This document shows positions 53,172 through 63,173 of a stretch of 64,000 nucleotides of DNA, one piece after another. The notes under the pieces were generated by a model, which had not been told where the DNA came from, did no database searches, and saw only the letters and a program-made list of their open reading frames with translations. Origin of the DNA: Pseudoalteromonas shioyasakiensis (GTDB lineage: Bacteria > Pseudomonadota > Gammaproteobacteria > Enterobacterales > Alteromonadaceae); contig NZ_JANIGL010000001.1 in assembly GCF_024518675.1 (NCBI RefSeq), positions 310,001-374,000 of the forward strand, given 5' to 3'. Every line of letters starts with the position of its first letter. Position 1 is the stretch's first letter. A program made the translations under genes and the position numbers.

Positions 53172-53885
53172 TTATTGGTTTTCAATTAGATAAATTGCGT
53201 AACTAGAGGCCGTAATTGTTATATCACCCACATGATACGAATCTGGCACCACTGAAACTGACTCAGCATCAGCTGACATTGCCATTTTTGCTCTAGTATA
53301 AGGTTGGACACTTGTATCCATCGGGCTCATTGAAGCACTGTACAGACCTTTTATATTCACATCGTAATTCTGTGCAAATTCTGCAGCTGCTGATTTTGCA
53401 TCTTTAATTGCTAACTTTTGTGCTTGCTGTTGTAGCTCGTTGTATTTGCTTGATACAAATTGGCTCTGATTTACTTGGTTTATGCCGCCATTAACAAGGT
53501 TTTGTAACAAGCTTGGGTATTTTTCTACATCATTTAAAGTCAGCGATAAACTACGTGAAACACGAAATCCAACAAACTCTTGTTTATTGGTTTCTCGATT
53601 GTATTGCGTTTCGCGATGAATACTAAGCTGCCCTGCATTAATGTCTTTGGCCAACACACCGGTTTGTTTAGCAAGTTTTATTGCTTTAGCCATGGTTTGA
53701 TCGGCTTTTTGTTTTGCTGCCATTAAGTCTTTATCAACTTCAAGGATCCCCACATTGATTAAAACACGATCTGCCGATGTGGTGATTTGTGCTTGGCCTT
53801 GAATATAAATATGAGGGGCATTTGGCGTACTATCGGCAAAAGTATTAAAGCTTATTGCAGCTGCAAGTATAGGTAAGTAACGCAT
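53172..53885 (-). CDS. SIMPL-domain (DUF541) exported protein
   Basis: A 237-residue periplasmic protein with signal peptide MRYLPILAAAISFNTFA and a SIMPL/DUF541 domain. IYIQGQAQITTSADRVLINVGILEVDKDLMAAKQKADQTMAKAI and VSRSLSLTLNDVEKYPSLLQNLVNGGINQVNQ are the recognisable parts. Members form oligomeric rings in the envelope, some linked to oxidative stress, with no defined activity. The frame opens at 53912, but the ATG at 53885 has AAGGA 7 nt upstream and begins the signal peptide, so I use it. Monocistronic. Confidence 0.87.
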   Translation of the reverse strand: MRYLPILAAAISFNTFADSTPNAPHIYIQGQAQITTSADRVLINVGILEVDKDLMAAKQKADQTMAKAIKLAKQTGVLAKDINAGQLSIHRETQYNRETNKQEFVGFRVSRSLSLTLNDVEKYPSLLQNLVNGGINQVNQSQFVSSKYNELQQQAQKLAIKDAKSAAAEFAQNYDVNIKGLYSASMSPMDTSVQPYTRAKMAMSADAESVSVVPDSYHVGDITITASSYAIYLIENQ

Positions 53886-53956
53886 AGTGTTCCTTAATAA
53901 GTGAATTAGCACTATTAAATACCCTAGCTGGTTAATTTAAAATGAACAAGCATAAA

Positions 53957-53979
53957 AAAACAGGCCGAAGCCTGTTTTT
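53957..53979 (-). terminator. Terminator of maeA
   Basis: AAAACAGGC and GCCTGTTTT flank the loop CGAA, with a T-run on the minus strand. It lies 15 bp beyond the maeA stop. Confidence 0.88.
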
Positions 53980-53993
53980 ATTAATGTTCTTAA

Positions 53994-55688
53994 TTAGATG
54001 CTTACACGTTTATAATTACGGTATTTAGGTAACCAGTAATTGGCATCTATGGCGGCCCAAAGTCTGTCATCACTTATTTCAAGTGCTGCGCCTTCTTCAA
54101 TTGCTTTTTTAGCCACAGCAAATGCAATACGCTTACTTAGAGTTTCAATTTCAGTTAGTGCTGGTAATAAACTACCATTGCCAGTATTAGCACGAGGCGA
54201 AGATTCAGCTAAAACTTCACTTGATACCATCAGCATTGCATCCGTTATACGGGTTGCTTTCGCTGCAATGACACCTAAGCCAATACCAGGGAAGATATAA
54301 CTATTATTACACTGTGGAATAGTAAATGTTTCGCCTTCATAAACAACGGGGGCAAATGGGCTACCAGTCGCTACAATGGCTTTACCTTGAGTCCAAGTAA
54401 TTACATCTTCTGGCAACGCTTCAACCTGTTTTGAAGGGTTACTTAATGGGAATATAATTGGCTGCTCACAGTTACTATGCATCGCACGAATAACTTGCTC
54501 CGTAAATAACCCCGGTTGCCCTGATACACCTATTAAGATATCTGGCTCTGCGCAATGCATAACATCAAGTAGTGATGCGTACTCACCGCTGTAAGTCCAT
54601 TGTGCTAAATCATCTGTTTGTTGCGCTAGTGCCTGTTGAAAGTCCCGTAAACCTTGCATACCTTGTGTTAATAAACCAAAGCGATCGACCATAAAGATTT
54701 GGCTACGCGCTTGAGCATCAGAAATACCTTCAGACACCATTTGGCTAATAATTTGCTCAGCAATACCACATCCTGCAGAGCCTGCTCCCACGAAAACCAC
54801 TTTTTGCTCAGATAGTTTAGCGTTTTTAACGCGACACGCAGCCAGTAAAGAACCCACTGTGACGGCAGCAGTCCCTTGTATATCATCGTTGAAGCTACAA
54901 ATTTCATCGCGATAACGTTTTAAAAGAGGCATTGCATTAGGTTGGGCAAAATCTTCAAATTGAAGTAACACATTCGGCCAGCGGCGTTTTACTGCTTTAA
55001 TAAATAAATCTAGAAACTCATCGTATTCATCTTGGGCTATACGCTTATGACGCGCGCCCATGTACATTGGATCGTTAAGTAACTTTTCATTATTAGTGCC
55101 AACATCTAACATTACAGGCAAGGTATAAGCTGGGCTGATACCACCACAGGCGGTATATAGTGATAGCTTGCCAATAGGGATCCCCATACCACCAATTCCT
55201 TGGTCACCAAGACCAAGAATTCGCTCACCATCGGTAACTACGATCACTTTCACTTTGCCTTTGGTAGCATTACGTAAAATATCATCAATTTGATAACGAT
55301 CTTCATAGGAAATAAATAAACCACGGGCACTGCGGTAAATATCGGAGAACTTTTCACACGCATCACCTACCGTTGGAGTATAGATAATTGGCAACATTTC
55401 TTCAAGATGATCACGCACTAAACGGTAGTAAAGTGTTTCGTTATTATCTTGTATAGCACGTAAATAAATGTGCTTATTAAGATTATCGTTAAAGCTAGAA
55501 TATTGTTGATAACAACGTTCAACCTGCTCTTCTATTGTTTCGTAACGTGGGGGTAATAAACCTGCTAGGTTGAAACTTTCGCGTTCTTTTTGGGTGAATG
55601 CACTACCTTTATTTAAAAGAGGAGTTTCGATCAAGCCAGGGCCTGAGTGATGAATATAAAGATAATTTGGATCGGTATTTGTAGTCAT
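53994..55688 (-). CDS. maeA: NAD-dependent malic enzyme
   Basis: A 564-residue oxidative decarboxylase (malate + NAD+ to pyruvate + CO2 + NADH), nearly the same length as E. coli MaeA (565). [63 protein letters not shown] (substrate and metal region), [36 protein letters not shown] and [16 protein letters not shown] (NAD fold) are all typical of the long NAD-malic enzyme subfamily. It forms a single transcription unit with its own terminator. Confidence 0.95.
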   Translation of the reverse strand: MTTNTDPNYLYIHHSGPGLIETPLLNKGSAFTQKERESFNLAGLLPPRYETIEEQVERCYQQYSSFNDNLNKHIYLRAIQDNNETLYYRLVRDHLEEMLPIIYTPTVGDACEKFSDIYRSARGLFISYEDRYQIDDILRNATKGKVKVIVVTDGERILGLGDQGIGGMGIPIGKLSLYTACGGISPAYTLPVMLDVGTNNEKLLNDPMYMGARHKRIAQDEYDEFLDLFIKAVKRRWPNVLLQFEDFAQPNAMPLLKRYRDEICSFNDDIQGTAAVTVGSLLAACRVKNAKLSEQKVVFVGAGSAGCGIAEQIISQMVSEGISDAQARSQIFMVDRFGLLTQGMQGLRDFQQALAQQTDDLAQWTYSGEYASLLDVMHCAEPDILIGVSGQPGLFTEQVIRAMHSNCEQPIIFPLSNPSKQVEALPEDVITWTQGKAIVATGSPFAPVVYEGETFTIPQCNNSYIFPGIGLGVIAAKATRITDAMLMVSSEVLAESSPRANTGNGSLLPALTEIETLSKRIAFAVAKKAIEEGAALEISDDRLWAAIDANYWLPKYRNYKRVSI

Positions 55689-55793
55689 AATTCCAAGCTT
55701 AGCGATGTCTTTAATTGTGATCTGCCATTATTAGGATTGAATATTAAAAAGCAATGACATTCAATCTTGTCAGACCATACACTGTAAGAGAAA

Positions 55794-55815
55794 AAGCACA
55801 GCCAAAACTGTGCTT
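55794..55815 (-). terminator. Terminator of ggt
   Basis: AAGCACAG and CTGTGCTT form an 8-bp stem with a 6-nt loop, followed on the minus strand by TTTTTCTCTT. It lies 34 bp beyond the ggt stop. Confidence 0.75.
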
Positions 55816-55848
55816 AATACTCTATTGTACATTAACTTAGCGAGTCGA

Positions 55849-57645
55849 TTAAGGGTTATTCGTAGCGTTTTTATGCTCATTAAGCACAATATTACTCTCG
55901 CCTAGCGCAATCCCTTCCCGACGCGGATCGGCAGCACCATAAAGCATACCGTTTTTAATTTCTACCGCATGTAACCCTGAGTTTAGATCACGCAGTTGAA
56001 CGTTATGACCCCGCTTAACTAGATCGGCTTTTAATGCTGCAGTGTCTGTCCCTTTTTCTAAACTGGTATACTGGTTACGGTTTGTAACACGGCCTAGGTT
56101 AATGGCCTGCTGCGCTGTTAAGTCCCAGTCTAATACACAAATAAGTACTTGCGCTACGTAGTTAATAATACGGCTGCCACCTGGTGAGCCAACCACCAAA
56201 CGTAAACTACCGTCTTTGTTGAAAACCATAACCGGAGACATAGAGCTTCGTGGACGTTTCCCAGCTTCAACTCTATTGGCTAACAATTTACCATTTTTTT
56301 TCGGTGAAAGTGCAAAATCGGTTAGTTGGTTATTTAAGATATAACCATTAACCATCACCGTTGATCCAAATGCCATTTCAATAGAGCTGGTCATAGACAC
56401 AGCATTACCAAAGCTATCAATAATAGATACATGAGTCGTTGATGGTAGCTCATAGGCGTCATCTTTAGCATAGGTTAAAGATTTTCTCGGCTCTCCAGCA
56501 AGCGCCGATGTGTCGCGTTCACTAATGAGTGCAGCACGGTGTTTTATATAATCGGGCGCAAGTAATTCTTGTGTTGGAATATAAGCAAAATCAGGGTCGC
56601 CCATGTAAACATTACGATCAGCAAAAGCGAGTCTTGAAGCTTGAGTAAAATAATGAATAGCCTGTTCTGAATTGGGCTCAAACTGCGCCATATTTTTACT
56701 TTCAAGTAGTGCGAGGATTTGAATAACAGCCACACCACCACTACTAGGCGGCGCCATAGAGCAAACTCTATAATCGTGATAAGGAGCACACACAGCATCT
56801 CGCTGGACACTTTTATAATTAGCTAAATCAGTAAGCGTTAAAGTGCCTGGAGCCACCTTACTATGCTGCACAGCATTGACCATTTGTTCGGCGTTTTTAC
56901 CTTTATAAAAGGCATCAATCCCTTTGTTGGCAATGTCTTTATAGAGATTTGCTAAAGGCTGATTTTTCTTTACTGTACCGGCCGCTAATGGCTTGCCATC
57001 GACAAAGAAGTAATCACGAATAACATCAAGGTTGGTGATCCCAGGGTTTATTTGTTTCGCTAATAATGCGTGTAAACGTGGAGAAACCACAAACCCTTCT
57101 TCGGCAAGCGCGATTGCTGGCTCAAAAAGCGTTTTCCAAGGTAATTTACCATATTGTTTATGGGCATTTGCAAAAGCATGTAAAATACCCGGTACGCCAA
57201 CAGAGCGGCCTCCTACAACGGCATCAATCCAACGCGCTGCTTTGCCGTGTTGATCTAAAAAGAGATTCTCATCGGCATTTTCGGGAGCGGTTTCACGGCC
57301 ATCAAAACTGGTTAATTGTTGCTTTTGCTTATCGTAATACAGCATAAATGTACCACCACCAATGCCAGATGATTGCGGCTCAACAAGGGTTAAAACCAAT
57401 TGCGTAGCAATTGCAGCATCAACAGCGCTTCCCCCTTTTGCTAAAATTTGCTGACCTGCCTCAACGGCATAAGGGTTTGCAGCAGCTACCATAAAGTCAC
57501 GCCCAACTACTTGCTGCTTTTGTTGCAACCCGGTAGCCGCTTCTGGCTCGCGAGTTTCACGGGGGCTTGTTGCACTCATGGCTAATGAAGGAATACATAA
57601 TAATGAGGCAGTAAATGCCAGTGCTTTTGGAAACGTTAAAAACAT
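55849..57645 (-). CDS. ggt: Gamma-glutamyltransferase (Ggt)
   Basis: A 598-residue periplasmic Ntn-hydrolase that hydrolyses or transfers gamma-glutamyl groups, for example from glutathione. A signal peptide (MFLTFPKALAFTASLLCIPSLAMSA) is followed by the large subunit, with VDAAIATQLVLTLVEPQSSGIGGGTFMLYYD. The autocleavage site is before the nucleophilic Thr in LPSTTHVSIID (near residue 403), and the small subunit has NGYILNNQLTDFAL and RPRSSMSPVMV plus SPGGSRIINYV. The motifs needed for maturation are intact. It is divergent from the rhombosortase gene. No GlyGly-CTERM tail is present at its end. Confidence 0.95.
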   Translation of the reverse strand: MFLTFPKALAFTASLLCIPSLAMSATSPRETREPEAATGLQQKQQVVGRDFMVAAANPYAVEAGQQILAKGGSAVDAAIATQLVLTLVEPQSSGIGGGTFMLYYDKQKQQLTSFDGRETAPENADENLFLDQHGKAARWIDAVVGGRSVGVPGILHAFANAHKQYGKLPWKTLFEPAIALAEEGFVVSPRLHALLAKQINPGITNLDVIRDYFFVDGKPLAAGTVKKNQPLANLYKDIANKGIDAFYKGKNAEQMVNAVQHSKVAPGTLTLTDLANYKSVQRDAVCAPYHDYRVCSMAPPSSGGVAVIQILALLESKNMAQFEPNSEQAIHYFTQASRLAFADRNVYMGDPDFAYIPTQELLAPDYIKHRAALISERDTSALAGEPRKSLTYAKDDAYELPSTTHVSIIDSFGNAVSMTSSIEMAFGSTVMVNGYILNNQLTDFALSPKKNGKLLANRVEAGKRPRSSMSPVMVFNKDGSLRLVVGSPGGSRIINYVAQVLICVLDWDLTAQQAINLGRVTNRNQYTSLEKGTDTAALKADLVKRGHNVQLRDLNSGLHAVEIKNGMLYGAADPRREGIALGESNIVLNEHKNATNNP

Positions 57646-57732
57646 AAAATAACTTAATTGCGCCTAGGTGTTTGGCATCTTAAAGTTAAACGTGCACAAT
57701 ATGCAAAAGTTTGCTGTAAAAATAAGAAAAAA

Positions 57733-58320
57733 ATGGTTAATTTACCGCTCCAACCTCGTTACGTTTTACCGCCATTGTGTTTAATCGCAATCAGCGCTTT
57801 ATTAGCAATTCTTAATTTGAACGATTTGTTAGAATTCAACCGTCAGCTAATTGAGCAAGGTGAAATCTGGCGCTTACTTAGCAGTCAATTTGTTCATGCT
57901 AATTGGGCGCATTTAGGCTTAAATTGTGCTGGCATTGTGCTTATTTGGTTATTACATGCTGAACACACAACACCCAGCCGATACGCACTAAACTCATTAA
58001 TCTTAGGTATATGGTGTGGCTCAGGTATTTATTTCTTTTGTCCTGATATAAAGATTTACACCGGGTTAAGTGCCCTATTACATGGCGTGATTGTCTGGGG
58101 AGCAATAAAAGATATAAGTGTAGGGATGAAAACCGGTAGCTTACTATTTATAGGAATTTGGTTAAAAATAGCCCATGAGCAATACGCAGGTCCAAGTGCT
58201 GAAGTCGGCAAACTAATTGCCTCTCGTGTGGCGATTGATGCTCATTTGATTGGCGCCATTGGTGGAATAGTATTAGCGATCCCTATACTTGTTCAAATGA
58301 TAAAAAAAACGCCAAACTAA
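57733..58320 (+). CDS. rrtA: Rhombosortase (rhomboid-like intramembrane protease)
   Basis: A 195-residue membrane protein with about six helices. HANWAHLGLN (residues 55-64) matches the rhomboid H-x3-H-x3-N motif, YTGLSALLHG carries the catalytic Ser113, and IDAHLIGAIGG the His171. These match rhombosortases, which process proteins with a GlyGly-CTERM tail. The frame opens upstream at a TTG (57658); the ATG at 57733 fits family length, though its ribosome-binding site is weak. The TAA stop lies in the loop of the terminator. No substrate with a GlyGly-CTERM tail is recognisable in this window. Confidence 0.85.
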   Translation: MVNLPLQPRYVLPPLCLIAISALLAILNLNDLLEFNRQLIEQGEIWRLLSSQFVHANWAHLGLNCAGIVLIWLLHAEHTTPSRYALNSLILGIWCGSGIYFFCPDIKIYTGLSALLHGVIVWGAIKDISVGMKTGSLLFIGIWLKIAHEQYAGPSAEVGKLIASRVAIDAHLIGAIGGIVLAIPILVQMIKKTPN

Positions 58321-58332
58321 ATTTGGCGTTTT
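58307..58332. terminator. Bidirectional terminator containing the rrtA stop codon
   Basis: AAACGCCAAA pairs with TTTGGCGTTT, and the loop CTAAA includes the rrtA TAA (58318-58320). T-runs flank both sides, so it can also serve the convergent S9 peptidase gene. Confidence 0.85.
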
Positions 58333-58347
58333 CATTCTTAATTAGAA

Positions 58348-60840
58348 TTAAAGTGTTTCTTTAAATAACTTATAAATTCGGCGATATTCATCTAACCAAC
58401 TTGATGGTTGTACAAAACCATGTGGTTCAACTGGAAATATAGCCGTTTCAAAGTTTTCTTTCTCAAGCTCTATTAAACGCTGTACTAAACGTACTGAATC
58501 TTGGAAAAATACATTGTTATCAACCATAGGTGCGTTGATCAACAGATGATTTTTTAGACCTTCTGCAAAATAGATAGGTGAGCTTCTTTCATACGCAATG
58601 GGATCTACATCTGGGTGATTTAAGATGTTTGAAGTATACGGCGCATTATAATGTGCCCAATCAGTTACCGGACGCAGTGCTGCTCCTGATTGGAACAGGT
58701 CAGGTTGAGTAAACAACGCCATAAACGTCATAAAGCCACCATACGAACCACCATATGTGCCAACGGCACCGGTATCAACATTCGCATTTTCAGCCATCCA
58801 GCTTACACCATCCATTAAATCTTGTGTTTCTGGTGTGCCCATTTGACGATAAATGGCAGTACGCCAATCACGACCATAACCTTTTGATGCACGGTAATCC
58901 ATATCCATTACAACATAACCTTCAGAGGCTAATAGTGAATGAAACATAAATTCACGGAAATACCCTGACCAACCCATATGTGAATTCTGTAAATAACCGG
59001 CGCCGTGATTAAAGATTACGGCTTTACGGTTTTTACCGCTTTCACCCTCTACATAATCAGCTGGGTAGTACACTTTCGCATAAATTGGTTGATCAGTGTG
59101 GCTTGATGGCACAGCTACAATTTTAGGCGCAATCAGTTGTTTTGCTAAAAACTGACTTGATACTGTGTTAGTCAATTGCTTAGCAGAAGCATTAGCTTTA
59201 GCATCGGCCACATATAACTCAGGTGGTGACATAATCTTAGAGTGAGTAAGTAACAATTTAGCTTGATCAGGGCTTAACTGATAATCAGTCATACCATCGA
59301 GGTTTGTAACTTGCTCAGATTGCCCTGTCTGTGGATCAACACGGTATATTTCATACAAACCTGGGTGTTCAACATTCGCTTTATAATAAATAGCGCTGTT
59401 GTCATCAGCCACGGTTAAATTCGAAACAACAAACTGACCTTTGGTTAGTTGTGTTGCTTTGCCATTTAATGGCTTTTTATAAATATGGCTATAGCCTGAT
59501 TCTTCAGATAAATAGTAAAGTGTATCTGAGTTATTTAGCCAACCAAAATCATTGTAGGTGTAGTTTACCCATGCATCATCATGCAAGCGATGTTGAGACA
59601 CTAATTGATTCGCGTCAAAATCAACTGAGGCAATCCAGCGGTCTTTGTTATCCCATGCTTCTAACATCAGTGCTACTTGCGAACCATCATGATTCCAAAC
59701 AATAGCACTTTGTGACCAACCCCAGTCCATCATTAAATTAATAGCTCGAGGCTCTTTTTTCGACTCATATGCTTTACCGTCACGAGCATAGTTTTCTTTT
59801 TTAACCGCTGCAAGCACGTCTTCATCAAAGCCTGGTAAAGTGTCAAACGCAAGGGTATTTTGCGCTTGATTAACAAGGTCGATATAAATTACTTCAGATG
59901 TTTGTGGCTTGGCAGCGGCAACACGACGACGTACTTTTTCAGCGTTTACACCAGCATCATCAGTAATATAATTTGGCATAATATCGCTGTCTTCACGCCA
60001 AGAACGGTTATCTGTGACAACAGCAATTAACGCTTTACCATTAGGAGACAGTTGCACATCAGCAAGTTTATTGCCTTTACCTAAGTAAAATTGTGCATTA
60101 GCAATCGTTGCATTTTGCTTTTTTAACTGCTCTTTACGAGATTGCTTATCAAGTTTGTTTTTATGGGTTAAAGCAATATAGTCAATTAACTTGTGTTGCT
60201 CTTTTGCAATATAACTAGTTGGCTCTTTAACACCTTCTGGCTTATCTGTGAGGTGTAGATTAACCAGCTCTACGCGCTGACCTGTTTTCAAATCAACTTT
60301 ATAAAAAGCATTTGCTTGGCGAAATGCAAGTGAACCATCAGTTAGAAACTGTGGTTTTGATTGTTGTGCGCTGTCATGGGTAATTTGTGTGATCTGACCG
60401 CTGTTAATATTTTTTACGAAAATATTGCCTTCAAATGCGTAGGCTTGTAGTGATTTATCAGCTGAGTAAACAGCATTTTTTGCGCCGAGTGAGTGTAATT
60501 TTGCTAAAGCAACCTGACTGGCTTGTTGGCTATCTATAGTTTGCGTATATAAATCGCGTAGTGTATTACCCTGTTGCTTTTGTGCATACACAATAGTCTT
60601 TGAATCTGCAGCCCAAAATGCGCGTTCAGGTTGGCGACCTAACCAATCTGGATGTGCCATAGCTTGTTCGAGTGTTATTTCACTTGTCCCTGAGTCTACT
60701 GGGGTTGCAACAACACTGGCAACAGGAGAATCTGACACTTCAGTTGAAGTGGTTGAGGCGGTAGTTTGACAACCTGCAAGCATAAAGCTTGATGCGACTG
60801 CCAAAGCCACTAAGGTTTTATTTGCTGTTTTTAAAATCAT
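58348..60840 (-). CDS. Prolyl-oligopeptidase-family (S9) lipoprotein peptidase
   Basis: An 830-residue envelope peptidase. The N-terminus MILKTANKTLVALAVASSFMLAGCQTT ends in a lipobox (LAGC), so it is a lipoprotein. A DPP-IV-like beta-propeller precedes a C-terminal alpha/beta-hydrolase domain with the Ser nucleophile in GTYGGSYGGFMTFMA (near residue 698) and the His in VEPHGFVQPSS (near 807); the Asp is probably in the LINAPMVDNNVFFQ region. It fits the dipeptidyl-peptidase-type enzymes common in marine Alteromonadales. It starts its own unit and converges on rrtA. Confidence 0.92.
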   Translation of the reverse strand: MILKTANKTLVALAVASSFMLAGCQTTASTTSTEVSDSPVASVVATPVDSGTSEITLEQAMAHPDWLGRQPERAFWAADSKTIVYAQKQQGNTLRDLYTQTIDSQQASQVALAKLHSLGAKNAVYSADKSLQAYAFEGNIFVKNINSGQITQITHDSAQQSKPQFLTDGSLAFRQANAFYKVDLKTGQRVELVNLHLTDKPEGVKEPTSYIAKEQHKLIDYIALTHKNKLDKQSRKEQLKKQNATIANAQFYLGKGNKLADVQLSPNGKALIAVVTDNRSWREDSDIMPNYITDDAGVNAEKVRRRVAAAKPQTSEVIYIDLVNQAQNTLAFDTLPGFDEDVLAAVKKENYARDGKAYESKKEPRAINLMMDWGWSQSAIVWNHDGSQVALMLEAWDNKDRWIASVDFDANQLVSQHRLHDDAWVNYTYNDFGWLNNSDTLYYLSEESGYSHIYKKPLNGKATQLTKGQFVVSNLTVADDNSAIYYKANVEHPGLYEIYRVDPQTGQSEQVTNLDGMTDYQLSPDQAKLLLTHSKIMSPPELYVADAKANASAKQLTNTVSSQFLAKQLIAPKIVAVPSSHTDQPIYAKVYYPADYVEGESGKNRKAVIFNHGAGYLQNSHMGWSGYFREFMFHSLLASEGYVVMDMDYRASKGYGRDWRTAIYRQMGTPETQDLMDGVSWMAENANVDTGAVGTYGGSYGGFMTFMALFTQPDLFQSGAALRPVTDWAHYNAPYTSNILNHPDVDPIAYERSSPIYFAEGLKNHLLINAPMVDNNVFFQDSVRLVQRLIELEKENFETAIFPVEPHGFVQPSSWLDEYRRIYKLFKETL

Positions 60841-60944
60841 AGTGCTTCTTGGGGATTATTATAATTCCCTCAATTTAAGCAGAAGCACTATAGGTATTGC
60901 AATTATTTAGGATAAACAGCCAAAGTTTACCGTTAAACAACCAG

Positions 60945-62117
60945 CTATTTAACTAGTATATCTAACCACACCATTCGGTGATCGGATGATGCATTTCTAT
61001 CCTTTATCAATCTATAAAGCTCGCTGTTTTTCGGTGGCCAAAAAACACCGCCATCTTGAATGCTTATTCCGTATGTTGATGGTAATACATAATCAACTCT
61101 TGCTTGCCAATACGCCGTATAAGCAGCAGCGTACTGCTCTGAATAACTGCTAGCGGCTCCTTTACTCTTAGGTACAAACTCACTGTTAATAAGTGGATTT
61201 TTTAATATTTGATTTGTTGTTACTGGGCGTTTTTTATCACCTTGTGGAGCTGCGTTTAAATCTCCAACAATGACAAAGCGAGAATCGGCTTTCAAGCCAC
61301 CTTTTACACCTTTATCATCATAAAGATACTCTGCGTTTTCGACGTAATCTTTAATTAATCTAACTTCATCGTGATTACGCTTACCGTTTCTATCTTCATC
61401 GCCGTCAAAAACGGGAGGTGTTGGGTGTGAGGCTAGTAAATGAACAGTCTCACCCTTAATATCAATAGGTAAATCCCAAAATGACTTAGAGCTCAAACGC
61501 ATTGCTTGCCACTGAGGTTCATTGTACCAGTTCTTACCAGTTAACGGGTCGACTGGCATTTGTGCACCAGGCATGTCTTTATACTTAAAAGTTTGCAGCG
61601 TCCGGACCTTGACAAAATCTATGGGATACTTTGAAAGTACTGCCATCCCGTAGTGTCCTGGGAAGAAGCCAAAACCATATGCATCGCCAAGTTTACCGGT
61701 TTTTTTGCCGTCGTTATCAAAATCAAACTCAGACGCCACACCTGTATTAACTGGGCCAATATAAGTATATGGATAATTAATTGCGGGCTGCTTATTTTGA
61801 CTGACTTTTAAGTAATGCTGTATAAAATAATCAATACCTTGTGATTTACTGACGTAGTCAAATTCATTCAATAATAAGATATCTGGGCGAACTCGCTGAA
61901 TGATTTCTGCAATATTCTTTATTTGTTGATGATTACTTTTTAAAGCGTTGACCAACGCGTTAGCCTCAACACTTTCCCCTTTTGCCGTGTAATTTGTGGC
62001 ATCCATACTTACGTTAAAGGTTGCTACTCGTACATTTGTTGCTGCTTGGACATCAGCTACCAAGTCACTGCTGATAAAAATACTCGTAATAGCTGCGACA
62101 ATCAGTTTTAACTTCAT
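60945..62117 (-). CDS. Exported endonuclease/exonuclease/phosphatase-family protein
   Basis: A 390-residue protein with signal peptide MKLKLIVAAITSIFISSDLVADVQA and an EEP fold: RVATFNVSMDATNY (metal Asn), ILLLNEFDYV (metal Glu), HLLASHPTPPVFDG, VIVGDLNAAPQGD (Asp/Asn) and SSDHRMVWLDI (catalytic His). All active-site groups are present. The acidic stretch EFDFDNDGKKTGKLGD could bind calcium. An extracellular nuclease or phosphodiesterase for phosphorus scavenging is plausible; the substrate is unknown. It begins immediately after the YeiH-type gene with no gap, so the two are likely co-transcribed. Confidence 0.87.
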   Translation of the reverse strand: MKLKLIVAAITSIFISSDLVADVQAATNVRVATFNVSMDATNYTAKGESVEANALVNALKSNHQQIKNIAEIIQRVRPDILLLNEFDYVSKSQGIDYFIQHYLKVSQNKQPAINYPYTYIGPVNTGVASEFDFDNDGKKTGKLGDAYGFGFFPGHYGMAVLSKYPIDFVKVRTLQTFKYKDMPGAQMPVDPLTGKNWYNEPQWQAMRLSSKSFWDLPIDIKGETVHLLASHPTPPVFDGDEDRNGKRNHDEVRLIKDYVENAEYLYDDKGVKGGLKADSRFVIVGDLNAAPQGDKKRPVTTNQILKNPLINSEFVPKSKGAASSYSEQYAAAYTAYWQARVDYVLPSTYGISIQDGGVFWPPKNSELYRLIKDRNASSDHRMVWLDILVK

Positions 62118-63050
62118 TTAAATAAACCCGTCTAAAATTAATATTAAAATTACACTACTAACAACAATCCATAAAAGGATCGCCATTAAAAATGGTTTTA
62201 TACCTGCCTTTTTAAGTACGCTTATAGATAACCCACTGCCAATTAAAAATAAGGTCATGACCAACAGCTGCCTAGCAGCATTGTTTAACAATGACCAAAT
62301 AGATGAATAATCAGGCAAATATGTATTTATCAGTGCCGCGGCTAGAAAGCCTATAATAAAAAGCGGAATACTGGCTTTTTCTTCAGAGCGCCAAAATACA
62401 CCAGCTAACGTTGTATACGGGATAATCCACATTGCACGTGTAAGTTTAACCGTGGTCGCAATACTTAATGCAACAGCACCATAAGTTGCTGATGCACCGA
62501 CTACACTACTGGTATCATGAATCGCTAATGCGGCCCACATGCCAAACTGTTCTTGACTTAAATTAAAATAATGACCTATTGTAGGAAATAATAGTAATCC
62601 CGCCCCATTAAGCAAAAAAACCACACCTAACGCCACGGCAACTTCATGGTCTTTAGCTTTAATCACTGGCGCCATGGCAGCAATTGCGCTACCTCCACAA
62701 ATTGCAGTACCAAACGAAATTAACACGCCTGTGTTACGGTTCAATTTAAATACTTGGGTAAGAATTTCACCTAAACCAATGATGGCGGTAATACTCACAA
62801 TGGTGAGCACCAAAGAGCTGCGCCCTACCTCGATCACTTGATTAAAATCAACGGCAAAACCAAGACCAACGACGGCCGCTTTGAGCATCCATTTACTCGC
62901 AGTTTGTGATAATTCAGCAAAAGGGTTGCCTAAAACAATAGCAAAACCAGCGCCTAAGATAAGCGCAGAACCCGCACCAACAAAGGGAGTTAGGCATAAG
63001 CCTAATAACAAAATATAAAAAAACTTATGTAAATGTGTTTTCGCAGGCAT
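62118..63050 (-). CDS. YeiH/UPF0324 family membrane protein
   Basis: A 310-residue polytopic membrane protein of the UPF0324 (YeiH, putative sulfate exporter) family with about nine helices. GFGLAVDFN-like AAVVGLGFAVDFNQV, RNTGVLISFGTAICGGSAIAAMAPVIKAKDHEVAVALGVVFLLNGAGLLLFPTIGHYFNLSQEQFGMWAALAIHDTSSVVGASATYG and LFLIGSGLSISVLKKAGIKPFLMAI are characteristic. The natural substrate is not firmly known; in some bacteria homologues lie near sulfur metabolism genes. Its stop is directly next to the start codon of the exported EEP gene. Confidence 0.88.
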   Translation of the reverse strand: MPAKTHLHKFFYILLLGLCLTPFVGAGSALILGAGFAIVLGNPFAELSQTASKWMLKAAVVGLGFAVDFNQVIEVGRSSLVLTIVSITAIIGLGEILTQVFKLNRNTGVLISFGTAICGGSAIAAMAPVIKAKDHEVAVALGVVFLLNGAGLLLFPTIGHYFNLSQEQFGMWAALAIHDTSSVVGASATYGAVALSIATTVKLTRAMWIIPYTTLAGVFWRSEEKASIPLFIIGFLAAALINTYLPDYSSIWSLLNNAARQLLVMTLFLIGSGLSISVLKKAGIKPFLMAILLWIVVSSVILILILDGFI

Positions 63051-63139
63051 TCATTTTCCAGAATACTTTATCACTATAGTTTACATAGGCTGACATAAAT
63101 GATTGGCGAAAAAAAGAAAAAACGATGGATACAGCAAGT

Positions 63140-63166
63140 ATAAGCCGAGCAGCATGCTCGGCTTAT
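63140..63166 (-). terminator. Hairpin after purK
   Basis: ATAAGCCGAGC and GCTCGGCTTAT form an 11-bp perfect stem with loop AGCAT, 7 bp beyond the purK stop. There is no strong T-tract on the minus strand, so it is a probable but not textbook terminator. Confidence 0.65.
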
Positions 63167-63173
63167 GGGTAGA

